From Onthophagus taurus (taxonomy: Eukaryota; Arthropoda; Insecta; Coleoptera; Scarabaeidae), in contig NC_091972.1 of the NCBI RefSeq assembly GCF_036711975.1, positions 34,167,001 to 34,231,000 on the forward strand: a DNA stretch of 64,000 nucleotides, written 5' to 3'. Shown here piece after piece: positions 1 through 10,656 of this stretch. The first letter of the stretch is position 1; every line of letters begins with the position of its first letter. The notes below the pieces were generated by a model. That model saw only the letters and a program-made list of their open reading frames with translations. It did not search any database and had not been told where the DNA came from. The position numbers and the translations under genes were made by a program.

Positions 1-659
1 AAAGGTTGCCCGTTATCCAATCAAAATCGTCTGTGAATATTTAAATTATATGAATGTATTTCGAAAATTCTAGCTGTTTTCTTTATCAATTCATTTCCGT
101 TTCATTCATTTTTGAATTTGTTACACTATTATGATGAATAAGAGTATGTACAAAACTATAAGTGAAGCACCTTTTAATGTAAAAAGCTGTTATAAAACTA
201 AAACCTACAATAAATTGGAAATTTTGTTAAATCTTAATCTTTAACTATAAAATATTTAAAAATAACAATTTTATTATAAATTTGTTCTATTTCTATACTA
301 CTCCAATTCTCCACGCGAACCCCTGATAGACTCGTGAATACTTTCTTCCGTTGAGGTCACTGTTTGTCTGGCACTAATTTAGGAACTAATAATTTAAAAA
401 ATATTTTACCAGAAGCTGTAAAAGTAGATAATGTTATTAACAGCCGATCATTAAGAACTAAATTATTTTCCAGTTTTGTGTAGAAATGTCCACCATAAAC
501 AATTTACTGCTTATCATTGCTTCCCCACTGAATTTAAGTTTTAACGAAGCATTATACATTACAAGATGAATTGTAAAAGTAAAAAAGGCACAGAAACTTT
601 TCTTTGGTTTTATTTTGGAGTAAAGAATTCATTTATTGACACCAGAATATAGTGTCACA
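1..659. other. AT-rich intergenic DNA, nothing recognised
   Basis: This stretch is AT-rich with frequent stops in all frames. I see no coding similarity, no RNA gene and no clear repeat structure in it. Confidence 0.5.
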
Positions 660-875
660 GTTACCTAAAACATTAATGTCTATTTACACTAGAACTAGAA
701 TTAGCAGCTTCCGCGTCTTTTGAAAAAGTTCTACTTCGAACTTGTTTCTGAAGAAGGTTGCAACATGGTATCCGAAACGTGAAATAGTTTTTCAAAAAAC
801 CCACGGCTTTACCCGAACGTTTCTAGTTCTAGGTCTAGTGTTAGTTCTAGTGATAGTGGTAGTGTTAGTTCTAGT
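660..875. repeat. Penelope-type terminal repeat fragment with TAGTTCTAG minisatellite
   Basis: The segment carries reiterated CTAGAACTAG/TAGTTCTAG words at both ends, around a core with the words CTGAAGAAGG and CCGAAACG. The same combination flanks the Penelope-like element at 8.35-10.16 kb, and a piece recurs at 38.27-38.35 kb. I infer a solo terminal repeat or UTR of that family. No coding part is attached here. Confidence 0.6.
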
Positions 876-966
876 TTAAATGACACCGTCCGTGAAAACC
901 TTCGTACCTACTTATACATTAATAATAATAAGAAACTTCGGATTGAGTATGATGAAAATTATTTAT

Positions 967-1392
967 TTATTTATATTTGGTATCGGCGCTACATATGTCG
1001 GCTAGACCCAACAAGTTGAAGTGTGTTATTAATCGGCAGTGACCAGTAAAGACACCCAATACAACTTTAATGCTGCTATGAAGAAATCCTAAAATATTAC
1101 CGGATTTGACAGTGTCGATGTCAATAAACACCTTAACATGTCTCATTCCAGGAGAACTGGTCCACAGTAGGCGAAGTCTCTCTTCAGCCCACACTCCAAT
1201 CCCATGTTTGGCCATCGCAAATGATACACCAACTGCTAATTCTGGCCCCACAAATGCTTTAGCGCTGCCCTCTTGTGCTAGCTTATCTGTCGCTTCATTG
1301 CCAGCAACCCCAGAGTGACCTGGGACTCAGATCAGAGAAACTCTGTTATCACAACTCAGTGTGTTTAATGTTCCTTTACAGCATTTGCTGTT
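967..1392 (-). pseudogene. RNase H domain fragment of a non-LTR retrotransposon
   Basis: Reading leftward from about 1392, the frame gives NTLSCDNRVSLI, a TGA in place of the expected Trp, then VPGHSGVAGNEATDKLAQEG and about 90 further residues down to 967. VPGHSGxxGNExxDxLA is the C-terminal hallmark of the RNase H domain of Jockey/I/R1-type LINEs, including its conserved His and Asp. The TGA and the lack of any reverse transcriptase nearby show a dead fragment. Confidence 0.85.
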
Positions 1393-1520
1393 TACTTTTT
1401 ATATCTAAAATATTTTTATTATTCTTACCTACTAGAAAATGCAAAAACTAATTTCTTTGGGGTCCTGCTTTCGATAAATATAACATGCACAGTCCACGCT
1501 GTCGCTAATCAGTCATTAAA

Positions 1521-3226
1521 CAGGTGAGTCCATTTAACGTGAGACAAGCGATTATCACGAAAACGGTTCATTTTACATAAAAATGAATCAAATAAAAGTT
1601 GTTCTGTGCGAAGGGGGAAACCATATGCCGATAACATTTTTTGACCTTGACTTTATTTTTAAGGTTATATGAAGGTCACGACCAATTTTTTAAATGGCAC
1701 TCTATAAATTTTATTGTAAAATCTGAATCTGTGGATAAAAATAAAGTAACTAAAAAAAAATTTTAAAAAAATGTACTGTGGCTTTGCCAGTACAACGGCA
1801 AAACATCTTTTGAAAAAAATTGAAACTTCTTCAGAAACAATTAACTAACAAGAACAAATAAGATTTATGAATTTTTAAACATTTTCCTACCAGCTTCACT
1901 ACATTGTCTTTCGTTCTTAATTCTTAGAATACTATTTAAAAATGCTCAACAAAAGAAATCCAGAAGAGGTACATCGGGTGACCTGGCTCGTCGGAAATAC
2001 CTTTGAAAAGAGGTCTAAAAGGTTCCGACATTTCTCCGCCTCAGTCAATTTGATAATAGAATAACGCGTAAATAACAAGAGTTCTGGATCTTGGATCTGC
2101 TTATGTCGGCATTTTCCGAATATCGCTTTCACAGACTTAATTGGTTGATTTATTGGTTTATCTTAATTGGTTTATTTTAAAATGTAACAGGTAAAAATAA
2201 ATTTGCATAAAAACTGCTTGGCAACAAATTTTAAATTCATTCCATCGATTTACATTAAGGCAAAGTGTTTAAACTAAGTCATTAAATCATGGATACTCTA
2301 AGTGTGGCAGAAAAAGTCGAAGTGATTTTTATTTATGGAGAAAGTGATCCTGATCGAAATACGCCTTCGAGAAGTATCTTTTACAGAGTTGTGAATGATT
2401 TCACTAACACTGGAAATGTGGAATCAAGAAAAGGCACTCAAGTTAACACTCCACGACTTGCAATTGACGCCGGAATATCGAAGACCAGCATTTTAAGAAT
2501 ATTAAAGCGCAACAAGTATCACTCATACCACATTTCATTGCATCAACAGCTTTATGGAGGTGATTTTGAAAATCGATTAATATTTTGTCGATGGGCACAA
2601 GAACGAATGCGGTTGGACGTCAGTTTCTTTGGTAACGTGCTATTCTCGGATGAGTCTACTTTTACAAACAAAGGACAAGTCAATAGACATAACACGCACT
2701 ATTGGAGCGTTGAAAATCCGAGATGGTTGCGTGAAGTAGTACACCAACGACCTTGGTCGGTTAATGTTTGGTGTGGCCTAATTGGTGATAAATTGATCGG
2801 TCCATTTATTGATGGTATGCTGAATGGGGAGAAGTACTGACATTTTTTAGATGACGTCTTACCAACGTTACTTGTAGATTTGAGCAGGGATGAAAGACAA
2901 AATATGTGGCTGCAAAATGATGGGTGTCCAGCTGTCTACAAAAGATGTTTCGCCGTCGTACTGGCAAAAACACACGGTAATTTTTCTTTTTTTTTAATTA
3001 TTTTACTTTTATCCATAGATTCAGATTTTGCAATCAAAAACATAGGGTGCCATTTAAAAAATTGGTCGTGACCGTCATATAACCTTGAAAATAAGGTCAA
3101 GATCAAAAAATGTTATCGTCATATGGTTTCCCTCTTCGCACAGAACAACTTTCATTTGGTTAATTTTTAAGTAAAATGAACCGTGTTCAAGATAATCGCT
3201 TGTCTCATATTAAATGGACCAGCCTG
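1521..3226 (+). mobile_element. Tc1/mariner-like DNA transposon with 180-bp inverted repeats
   Basis: Positions 1521-1700 and 3047-3226 are inverted copies of each other. The left end begins CAGGTGAGTCC and the right end reads GGACCAGCCTG followed by TA. Both inner edges share the word ATGGCAC/GTGCCAT. Between them lies a broken transposase frame (2289-3071). The CAGG...CCTG ends match the ends of the large foldback elements elsewhere in the window. A TA target duplication is clear only on the right. The element is non-autonomous. Confidence 0.75.
2289..3071 (+). pseudogene. Degenerate Tc1/mariner-type DDE transposase (DUF4817-associated family)
   Basis: The frame opens at ATG 2289 with an HTH-like N-terminus (MDTLSVAEKVEVIFIYGES). 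It appears internally deleted before a second helix-turn-helix (LAIDAGISKTSILRILK), then enters the catalytic core. VLFSDESTFTN carries the first Asp, HYWSVENPRW and WSVNVWCGLIGDKLIGPF are family blocks, and LQNDGCPAV carries the second Asp. An in-frame TGA at 2838-2840 interrupts it. The region with the third catalytic acid is absent because the frame runs into the right inverted repeat. A full transposase would be about 330-400 aa. A relative sits at 15.8-17.2 kb. Confidence 0.85.
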
Positions 3227-3399
3227 TAGATCCAAACCACGTGCTCACTCTCCTCAATGTCATAAAATTCCTTTCAATGGAACAAGTCGTTGGCGGCAAT
3301 GTCACAAAAGCAATTGATTGCCTTAGCATAGAAGAACTTCTGTTTCTTGCAAACCATCGTAAAGTACTAAATCTATTCGAATTTTCTTTACATTTAGTA

Positions 3400-3815
3400 G
3401 CTCTCAGGTTGCTTATTTAAGAAACCTTTCATTTTCCTCGCTTCCTCCTTTCTATGCAAAACTTGCTTTCCAATGGGTACCGATTGAAAAGCAAGTTTTG
3501 CATTCTCTTTTTCGTCTTCGTTTTTGTTGAGTCCCTTATTCTTTCGATTCTTGCTGTCGTTTCTTATTCGCCAGTAATCTATCTCTAGCACTACAAACAA
3601 CCTTTGCGCGTGGTTGCTTGTTAAGTACAAAGTTTTATTTCCATATAAGACGATGATGGTAAAGACTGTAACCTGAAGATATAGGAGATATATAATTGAT
3701 GTTTTTCCTTTGCCTATTGCTTTCTATTTCCTTTCGTGTTCTCCGATCCGTTGTTATTTTTGTTACCAAATAACTATATTCACCGCAGGCATCAATTTGA
3801 ACACCATTTTCTTAC
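3400..3815 (-). pseudogene. RTE-type LINE reverse transcriptase C-terminal fragment
   Basis: On the minus strand, from about 3815, frames give NGVQIDACGEYSYL..ITTDRRTRKEIE, then VFTIIVLYGNKTLYLTSNHA and RLFVVLEIDYW. This is the order NGxxI-YxYLGxxI-DGRxxxEI ... LLYGSExW ... RLxxxEMDYWRR seen after the catalytic palm of RTE-like LINEs. The frame shifts at least once, so it is a dead, 5'-truncated piece. Confidence 0.7.
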
Positions 3816-4670
3816 TGCCTCTTTTATTTGGTCACCTCCAATATAAATCGACGCAACCAAGCCAAAACGGCATAAACGATATTTACGTGATTTCCCAGTA
3901 AACACAAAAAACATTAATCAAGTCGTATTCAAATAGACATTTGCGCAAACTTTAAACCAATATTGTACCTATTGAAATTTGTTTGCGATTATGCCGCTTT
4001 AACTGTTGGATGCAGATTTAAAAATCCTAAAAGTTAAGTAAAAAATGACCATACCGTGTTCATAACGGTTTAGAAGAGTTTAAGATTTTATCTTCAAATA
4101 GTCAAATAGCTTTTGCTGGAGCGGGATTACCTGTTTCTCAAAGTCTTCTGAAAGAATCGCTAAAAACTGATATTATTCAGTTTTTAGGTAAATGACGCTG
4201 TGGAAATCTTTCTTGATATTCTCGTACTGATTGTCGAGCATTTCCATTGCAAAAACCATACACGAAAATTATATCAGCATACTCTTCAGTGCTATAAGCG
4301 TACATTTTGAGTTTTTTTTTTGTATGTAATAATTAAACCTTACGGCAAACTGACATATTACAACTTTGTTTTTGTTGAATGTTTGATTTTACTGACTATT
4401 AATAAATTCGCTGCAGAATACTTTAAAGTGTTATAATTTCGTAAATAATTGGAATAAGACATATTCATTAACATTTTTTTTTTGGTAATTGGATTAGCTA
4501 TCATATGTCAAAGTTTGATGGTGAGCTAATAAATCACCTGTATTTAATATCAAAAATAAGCAATTTACCTTAATGTTTAAAAACCGAAAATAAAACTTTG
4601 ATATACCTATTTATGTTTACTATCTTTCAATTTTATTTCAAATTATTAATATAAATACACATTGAATTAA
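3816..4670. other. Intergenic DNA, nothing recognised
   Basis: This is AT-rich sequence with poly-T runs and no supported gene. It includes the region downstream of the minus-strand HMG-box gene, so part of it may be that gene's 3' UTR. Confidence 0.4.
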
Positions 4671-4681
4671 CAAAAAACTAT

Positions 4682-5128
4682 TTAAAGTTGATTGTCCATA
4701 GAACATGTTGATTCAGATGAAAAATCAGATTGAGACGTAGATAATTTTGGGTTAGATGTGATAGAAGGTAACATTCCCCCAGATGGATCATAATTATCAC
4801 CGTGTTTTTTCGAACGATATTTCACTAAATCACTGTTTGCATCAACAATATATTTTTTCTTTTGCCTCAAAGGCATTGTATGCCATAATTTGGAAACAGC
4901 CGATACCATTTTAACAATCGGAACGTCTTGATGACGTTTCTTGTATTCTCTAAAAAAATTAATGAAGGGCGTTTTCGGTGCCGCTTCGGAAAGTGTATCG
5001 TGTTCCGAACGTTTTCTGATTAATTTCTTTATAGGTGATACACTTCTTCGACTTATTCTTGCTGGTAATGGTGATTTAGATTTAAACTTTCTATTTGGAC
5101 GTTTTGACGGTCTGTAATCTTTAGGCAT
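4682..5128 (-). CDS. HMG-box protamine-like chromosomal protein A
   Basis: This is an intronless gene for a small basic protein of 148 aa. I start it at ATG 5128 (MPKDYRPSKRPN) because the upstream in-frame extension begins with TTG and is not basic. Residues about 1-40 are rich in Lys, Arg and Ser, as in sperm chromatin proteins. An HMG-box-like segment follows at about residues 51-93, with KTPFINFFREYKK, SKLWHTM and KKKYI. This is the pattern of the MST-HMG box of insect protamine-like proteins, which replace histones during sperm maturation. The C-terminus is Ser-rich. Its head-to-head neighbour at 5324 has the same box, so the pair arose by inverted duplication. Testis function is inferred from the family; a generic HMG-box nuclear protein is the alternative. 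Confidence 0.75.
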   Translation of the reverse strand: MPKDYRPSKRPNRKFKSKSPLPARISRRSVSPIKKLIRKRSEHDTLSEAAPKTPFINFFREYKKRHQDVPIVKMVSAVSKLWHTMPLRQKKKYIVDANSDLVKYRSKKHGDNYDPSGGMLPSITSNPKLSTSQSDFSSESTCSMDNQL

Positions 5129-5323
5129 TGTTTTCAAGTAGGTATTAAAAATTTGGACGCTAAACACTGAAAATTTTGACAATTTTTTATGACATTCAAA
5201 ATTCCATGACGATCTCTTTACAAAATTAACATCGTCAAAATTTTAGTATATGTCGTAATTGTCTTTTATTTTGGTTGGTTTTGGTAAAGACAGTTAAAAT
5301 AAGTTACTATCGATCTACTAAAA
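5129..5323. promoter_or_regulatory. Shared promoter region between two divergent HMG-box genes
   Basis: Only 195 bp separate the two ATG codons, so both transcription starts and 5' UTRs must fit here. The segment is AT-rich and shows no obvious TATA box at a confident distance. Bidirectional use is inferred from the geometry. Confidence 0.55.
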
Positions 5324-5839
5324 ATGCGCAGGGGAAGAAGAACAAAAAGTCGCAATAAAAAAAATGATAGAAAAGTTAAACCAAAATATGCAAGATATGC
5401 AAGATCTTATAAATCACTATCACTCTCACCCACCTTATCGTCACCTTCGTTAACACCATCAGACTCCGTTTCTCGAAAATATTCTTCTTGTAAAATTTGT
5501 TACCCAAAATCTCCCATGTTAAAACCACCCAAGACGCCATTCATAAGTTTCTTCAGGGAATACAAAAAGGAACATGCAAATTTATCAATTGTTAAGATAG
5601 CGTCAAATGTAACGAAAATATGGAACAACATGTCAACCAGCCAAAAGATGAAATACATAATAAAACCTGATAAAGAGCGTGTTAATCATAGTGGAAAAGT
5701 TGAGAAACTTAGTTCAATTTCTAGAATATCAGTTTCCCCTGACCGATCATCTATAAAGACTGTAAAGAGTTTTCAAACGTTCGAAAATTATGTACCATCT
5801 TCTGTATCAACTATTTCTTCAATAAGTGTGTCTAAATAA
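5324..5839 (+). CDS. HMG-box protamine-like chromosomal protein B
   Basis: This intronless gene encodes 171 aa from ATG 5324 (MRRGRRTKSRNKKNDRK). The first 30 residues are strongly Arg/Lys rich. A Ser/Thr/Pro-rich linker follows with CKICYP near residue 56, then an HMG-box-like segment at about residues 69-111 (KTPFISFFREYKKEH ... VTKIWNNM ... KMKYI). The tail is Ser-rich and could be phosphorylated. The box matches its minus-strand partner closely, while the flanks differ, as expected for rapidly evolving sperm nuclear basic proteins. It likely binds and compacts DNA in the nucleus during spermiogenesis; this role is inferred from the family. Confidence 0.75.
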   Translation: MRRGRRTKSRNKKNDRKVKPKYARYARSYKSLSLSPTLSSPSLTPSDSVSRKYSSCKICYPKSPMLKPPKTPFISFFREYKKEHANLSIVKIASNVTKIWNNMSTSQKMKYIIKPDKERVNHSGKVEKLSSISRISVSPDRSSIKTVKSFQTFENYVPSSVSTISSISVSK

Positions 5840-6639
5840 TATTTTAAGTTGTTTATGTTGTGTTTGCTTTCGTGTACATTTTTTTAATTTATTTGAAATA
5901 TAAATTTATTCATATTTATTGCTTATAATGTGACTGATAATATTAATAATTCCTATATTGTTAAGATAAAGTAACGAAGATATTTAACATATCGGTAGTA
6001 ATTTGAAGGCTGCGAGTGATTGCAACTAAACAAAGTAGATAAGGCAACAAGTGCAGAGACGTAATGAGATTAGGATTTAAATTGTGTGTAAAGTGCTCCA
6101 GGATGAACTCCAGGTGCCAGGCGATGGACAAAACGAGTTTTTTTCCCATTTTTAATGTGAAATTGATGATATCTTTAATATGAAAATTTTCAATGAAAGT
6201 AGAAGAAAGAATGTAGTGGTCAAATCAAGTTCTTGCAGGTACTCTATACAATGCCTAGGTAATCTATAAAATACCGGGGGTGTCTAGGCAATGTATGAAA
6301 TATTATGAAGATTATTGTCCCTTAGATACTTTACCTAGGTAATGTATACAATTCTTAGGGATTACATAGAGTACTTGGTGGTCAACCGGCAATGTGTAAA
6401 ATAAATAGAGTTTGATCTGTATTTATCAATTTTTACTCATAATAAACTTTTTTACAATCTATAAGTTATTGTACAAAAAAAGGCACCTAGTACCTTTCTG
6501 TAACCATAGTAAAATCACAATTAAATTACATTAAACTTAAAATTTTTCTGGGTTAACTAACATAATGTCTTTTGCTTATAAGTAATTAAGTAATAGTAGA
6601 TCTACTGGCATCTCAGAATTGAGTAAGTAAAAAAATATA
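5840..6639. other. Intergenic DNA with a diffuse CTAGGTAATGTAT-like repeat
   Basis: No gene is supported here. Between about 6240 and 6420, short related phrases recur (for example CCTAGGTAATCTATA, CTAGGCAATGTATG and CCTAGGTAATGTATA), giving a degenerate tandem pattern of unknown origin. Confidence 0.4.
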
Positions 6640-7407
6640 TTTATTTATTCTTACATGAGGAACTATTGTGACATTTTGAAGTGCATAAAATCTTACTTTT
6701 AAGACATGAACACTTTTTAGTATCACAGTGTTTTTTGCAAGTACATTTAATAAATCCCTGATCTGTCCCCGTAAATTACAGATTCGCAACTGTACGGAGC
6801 GTCGTTTCTAGATTAGGGACATCTTCTTTTTTAAGTAGTTCTTGACGAGAAACTGTAAAGTGCTGTCTTGAATATAAATTCTTTACAACACCTTGCATTG
6901 TTCCTATTTTATAAAATTCGTCATCTGTTTTTTTGCAAGACTACAATTAGTATATTGCGACGAGCATCATCATGACCTCTGTCGACTTTCGGAACAGAGA
7001 TTCTTACAATGGTACCCAATGGCACAGGGGGAATTTTTTTTTCAGAAATGTTAAACATTTTCTGAGCTTTCTGAACTGATGCAGTTTACTACAGCTAAAG
7101 CATTTTTTAAGCATAATGGGCAAACAACTTTAGAACCATAGCCTTCTGCCATATCTTTCTCCGGAGCAGGACAAATAGCATGAATGGGTCTATTGCATGT
7201 TCTACACGAATGAGCACCCGTTGTCTCCTCAGTAAAAACACAGCACAAGAGTGGGGAATCCAATGATTGCTCACGTTCTGATACGAAATTTAGAACATCT
7301 AAGGGTTGTCTATGTACCTCATAAGGAAGACCTGCTCTCTTAAATTTACTCTCTGCCGCTAATAAATTCTTATTCAATATATTCATTAAGAATATTATTG
7401 TGTACAA
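6640..7407 (-). pseudogene. KRBA2-like integrase element, C-terminal half
   Basis: Reading leftward, one frame has a Cys/His cluster (CCVFTEETTGAHSCRTC, HAICPAPEKD, VVCPLCLKN). Shifted frames then give PPVPLGTIVRISVPKVDRG and, near 6745-6655, CTCKKHCDTKKCSCLKSKIL followed by CTSKCHNSSSC. This order is the C-terminal half of multicopy animal proteins resembling KRAB-A domain-containing protein 2, which carry an rve integrase core upstream. Frameshifts and stops separate the blocks, and the integrase core is missing, so it is a 5'-truncated relic. A second copy lies at 32.0-34.5 kb. Confidence 0.75.
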
Positions 7408-8034
7408 TATATCAAAATTGGGTCCTTCTTTCTTTGATATCGTTGAACTATTGAAGATTATATGAAGAAACGCAGTATTTACAAAAAAATTATGGGCATT
7501 CTTGTTACCTCTGTAACTCTGGCCTTATGGAAGTTTATATCTGTTGCTAATTGAAGTTGAACACTAGGTAAGGTATCAAGGGCCATCAGAATCAACAGCT
7601 TAGTTCAGCTTCTTCCAAATCTATATGCACGCTGTATGGATTTGACTGCATAATTATTATATCGATCAATTCTTAATCAAACAAAGTAGTAAAGACCCTA
7701 TGGCTGAGTATATCAATAGTACTTCAGCGTCAATAGTACCAACAACCTCAGTAAAGGAGGCCAATTGAAATTTATTTGAGAATGGAATTTTTGTTCACTT
7801 GACAAACAATGGAATTAATTTTTTTCTAGGTATTGTGTGTGGCCTTTTACACTCAGATAAAGGATTTCGTTCCAGTTTATCTGCAGATCCATGTAAATAA
7901 AAAGTATTTCATCACTAAAACAGTTATTTTCTACAAATGTGTTGTTATTATTAATCATAGAGATCATTTCTTCATTGAACTTCATTGTATCTTCTGTCAA
8001 AATCGTTTTAATGTATTCTCAATGTATAAGAAAG
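7408..8034. other. Intergenic DNA, nothing recognised
   Basis: I see no coding similarity in this AT-rich stretch. Short open frames near 7833-8096 have no family signature apart from the Tc1-like remnant that begins at their end. Confidence 0.4.
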
Positions 8035-8345
8035 GAATTTTTGGCGGTGTAATTATGGTGCAGAGAATCCTTGCTCGTCATCGAGGAAACAATTGATCAT
8101 AATGCGTATCTAGAAGAAATTTACCTCAAAACGAGCATAAACTATCTCTTGTTGACTAGCGATTCTACGAAGATAACTATTCAAGATATCCAAGGTATAC
8201 AAACTACTATCACTTGTATAATTGTCCTCATGTAATGAGGACACAACCAAAAAGTTCAGATATAAATTCCATTAAGAATTTGTGGAACTATCTACTGAAT
8301 ACCAAAGTTTAGGAATATGTCAATAGAAATTGTAACTTAAGTACG
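8035..8345 (+). pseudogene. Tc1-like transposase remnant
   Basis: The frame FGGVIMVQRILARHRGN resembles the block GGSVMVWGxISxxGxG of Tc1 transposases. About 200 bp later, HVMRTQPKSSDINSIKNLWN matches the block PPQSPDLNPIENLWD that holds the third catalytic acid region. The intervening sequence is shortened and full of stops. It is a dead fragment. Confidence 0.65.
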
Positions 8346-10165
8346 AAGGCTTAAAACTAAAACTACACCTAGAACTAGAAACTTTCTGGTTAAGCCCGTT
8401 TTTGAAGAAGCGTTTAACGTTTCAGATGCCATGTTAAAGTTTGACAATAAATACATGAAACGATCATTTATAATCAATTAACAGCAATTACTCTCTAATT
8501 GTCAACTAAGTTTTTAAGTGTTTGTCAAAACTGGGTGGAGAAGCGGCCGAGTTCCCAACCGTCTTCTCTATTCATGTTGTCCCCATGTCGATGAATCTTT
8601 ATCGCCTGTCTTGTCATTCTTTGGAAATAATGTCCGATTCTTGCTAGCACGTCGGTTTTGTCGAACTCCTCCTTTGTAGCAATGCTCTACGACTACAGAC
8701 TGTTGCATTTTATTCAGTCGGACATCCCTTTCATAATCCTTGATGCCGCACTCGACGTTACGTTTAGTTTAGCTAACGTAATACTTCCCCCAACTAGATG
8801 ATTGCCGAGATTCCCGCTCCCTTTAAATGGGTTATTTTGGTGATCTTACCGTATCGTACCACGATATTATTCTTCGCAATCCGCTCCGTCACACCTGAAT
8901 CATACCGAGTCTTCCCGCTGTCTTCGTGATTTGGACGCTCGCCGGATATCCCTCATCGTGTAGCCGTTCTTCTGCAGTCTATCTTGTAGGAACCTTTCTT
9001 CTTTCTTTAAATTTTTTTTGTTGTATACCTTTTCTGCACGTTGGAACAAGGCTTGGATCACGGACCTCTTCTGTTACGGATGGTGAAGGGATGAAGCCTG
9101 CAGGTACTTACCTGTTTGTATGTATTCTCTTCCAATACACTCCCAGTTCCATGCCCTCATTTATCGTCGTACTGACCAATACAAGGAAAGGTAACTGCTT
9201 TTAGAAATTTACCGGTTTCATGGTAAATTTGATCATAGAATGTTGTGAGTTTAGATGGTTTACAAATTCCTTTAGTCACTCTTTCCCGTATTTCTAGATC
9301 ACAAAAGTATAATCCACGTAACGGAGCCACAGCTTCGGCTTCACGGACTCTTCCTTAACGCTTCCTATTCAAACATCTCCATATACAAACTGACAGTAAC
9401 AGGTGTCAGTGCCCATATGAACCCATGGCTGGCCCTTTGCATTGCTCATAGAATTCTGCCTTGTAACTAAAATATGTCGATGATAGGAAATACTCCAATA
9501 GCACTGGAATATACTCTGGCCCTACAAACTAAGCCCTCTGAAATGAGTTTCTGAAGCAGACCATTCACGGCATCGTTTACTGGTACTCTAGTGAATAGAG
9601 ATTACACATTAAAACTTACAAGGATATCCAGGAAGCTAACTTCATACTTCTGATTGATTCCTCAAAAAAGGTAGAATCTGTGACATATTCTATTTTACCT
9701 GTATAAGGAGATAAAATGTTAGCAGTGTTTTGCCAGCTGATACATAGAAGAATTTATGGCATTAATAATAGGGCGTAGCGAGACATCCGGTTTATGGATT
9801 TTAGGAAATCCATATATTCTTGGTGTTACTGGGACCTGTACGAACAAATCTCTGTTGTTCTGCTGAATTCCAGTAGATTTTACCAATTCTTTCATTTTCC
9901 TTATTATCTTCTCGTTTGGATCCCTTTATATTTTCTTATAGGTGGCTGGAACCAAAAGGCTCATCATCTCGTCGCCGTATTCCCATTTTCTGCTGGTAGG
10001 ATAATGATGTCTGTTGTTCTTTTATAGTTCGTAGCGCCGTTTTTTCGTTAATTGTTAGAAAAGACGTTTTCAAAGGGCTTAACCCAAAAGTTTCTAGTTC
10101 TGGGTCTAGTGTTAGTTCTAGTGATAGTGCTAGTGTTAGTTCTAGTTTTAGTTTAATAAAAATGT
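8346..10165 (-). mobile_element. Penelope-like retroelement, degenerate
   Basis: Minus-strand frames give the Penelope order. Near 9850-9750 there is PRIYGFPKIHKPDVSLRPI and NSSMYQLAKH, then FLDILVSFNV and FTRVPVNDAV, then GPAMGS near 9430. Next come HTNRYLQASSLHHP and VIQALFQRAEKVYNKK, and finally an endonuclease end with VEHCYKGGV, a GDNMNxEDGWELG-like block and a stop. Penelope elements couple a telomerase-like reverse transcriptase to a GIY-YIG endonuclease. Many stops and frameshifts make it inactive. Both flanks (about 8346-8450 and 10070-10165) carry the CTAGAACTAG-type terminal repeat in the orientation expected of pLTRs. Confidence 0.8.
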
Positions 10166-10656
10166 AGTTTAGAAATATTGTTTACAGTCTAAGTTTGGAT
10201 AATTTTTGTAGTTCTACATCTTAGTATGGTTAATAGTGGGACTGATTTAAGATAGAGACTGAGATTTGATTTAAGATTTTCAAGAAGGTTTAAGGTTATC
10301 AAGAATCTGTTTTGGTATGGCTGCTTTCCCTCAATCTCACCCATTATTAGAACTGTTTTATTTAGTTTCGCATTTGAATGGCAACATGATAATTTTGTTG
10401 ATTTTTACAAAATGTGGAATCTTGGAATAATTATTGAAACAAAAACATTTCCTTATTAATGATAAGAAACAATAATGAGTTTGTATATATTACTGAATCG
10501 AAATTGGAATTAAACGATTGTAAAATGTCTAGAAATATGAAAAGTAAGTTGTTTAATAACCCTAATCATCTCAAAAGTAGCGATAATGATGATTAAAAAA
10601 ATCATATAAAAAGGGAAATACTTTAAAATATCGCTCGAGTGGTGTTCGTCGAAAAA
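10166..10656. promoter_or_regulatory. Upstream region of the acid phosphatase gene
   Basis: This AT-rich segment of about 490 bp precedes ATG 10657. A TATAAAA-like word (CATATAAAAAGG, about 10602-10613) lies roughly 45 bp upstream of the ATG, and GTGGTGTTCGTC near 10640 could be part of a short 5' UTR. Promoter function is inferred. Confidence 0.45.

Noticed and set aside
5129-5182. N-terminal extension of HMG-box protein A
   Set aside because: The extension opens with TTG, is not basic, and would intrude on the short divergent promoter; ATG 5128 gives a start like that of the paralogue.
8926-10027. Plus-strand open frames of 77-92 codons
   Set aside because: They are shadows of the minus-strand Penelope-like reverse transcriptase.
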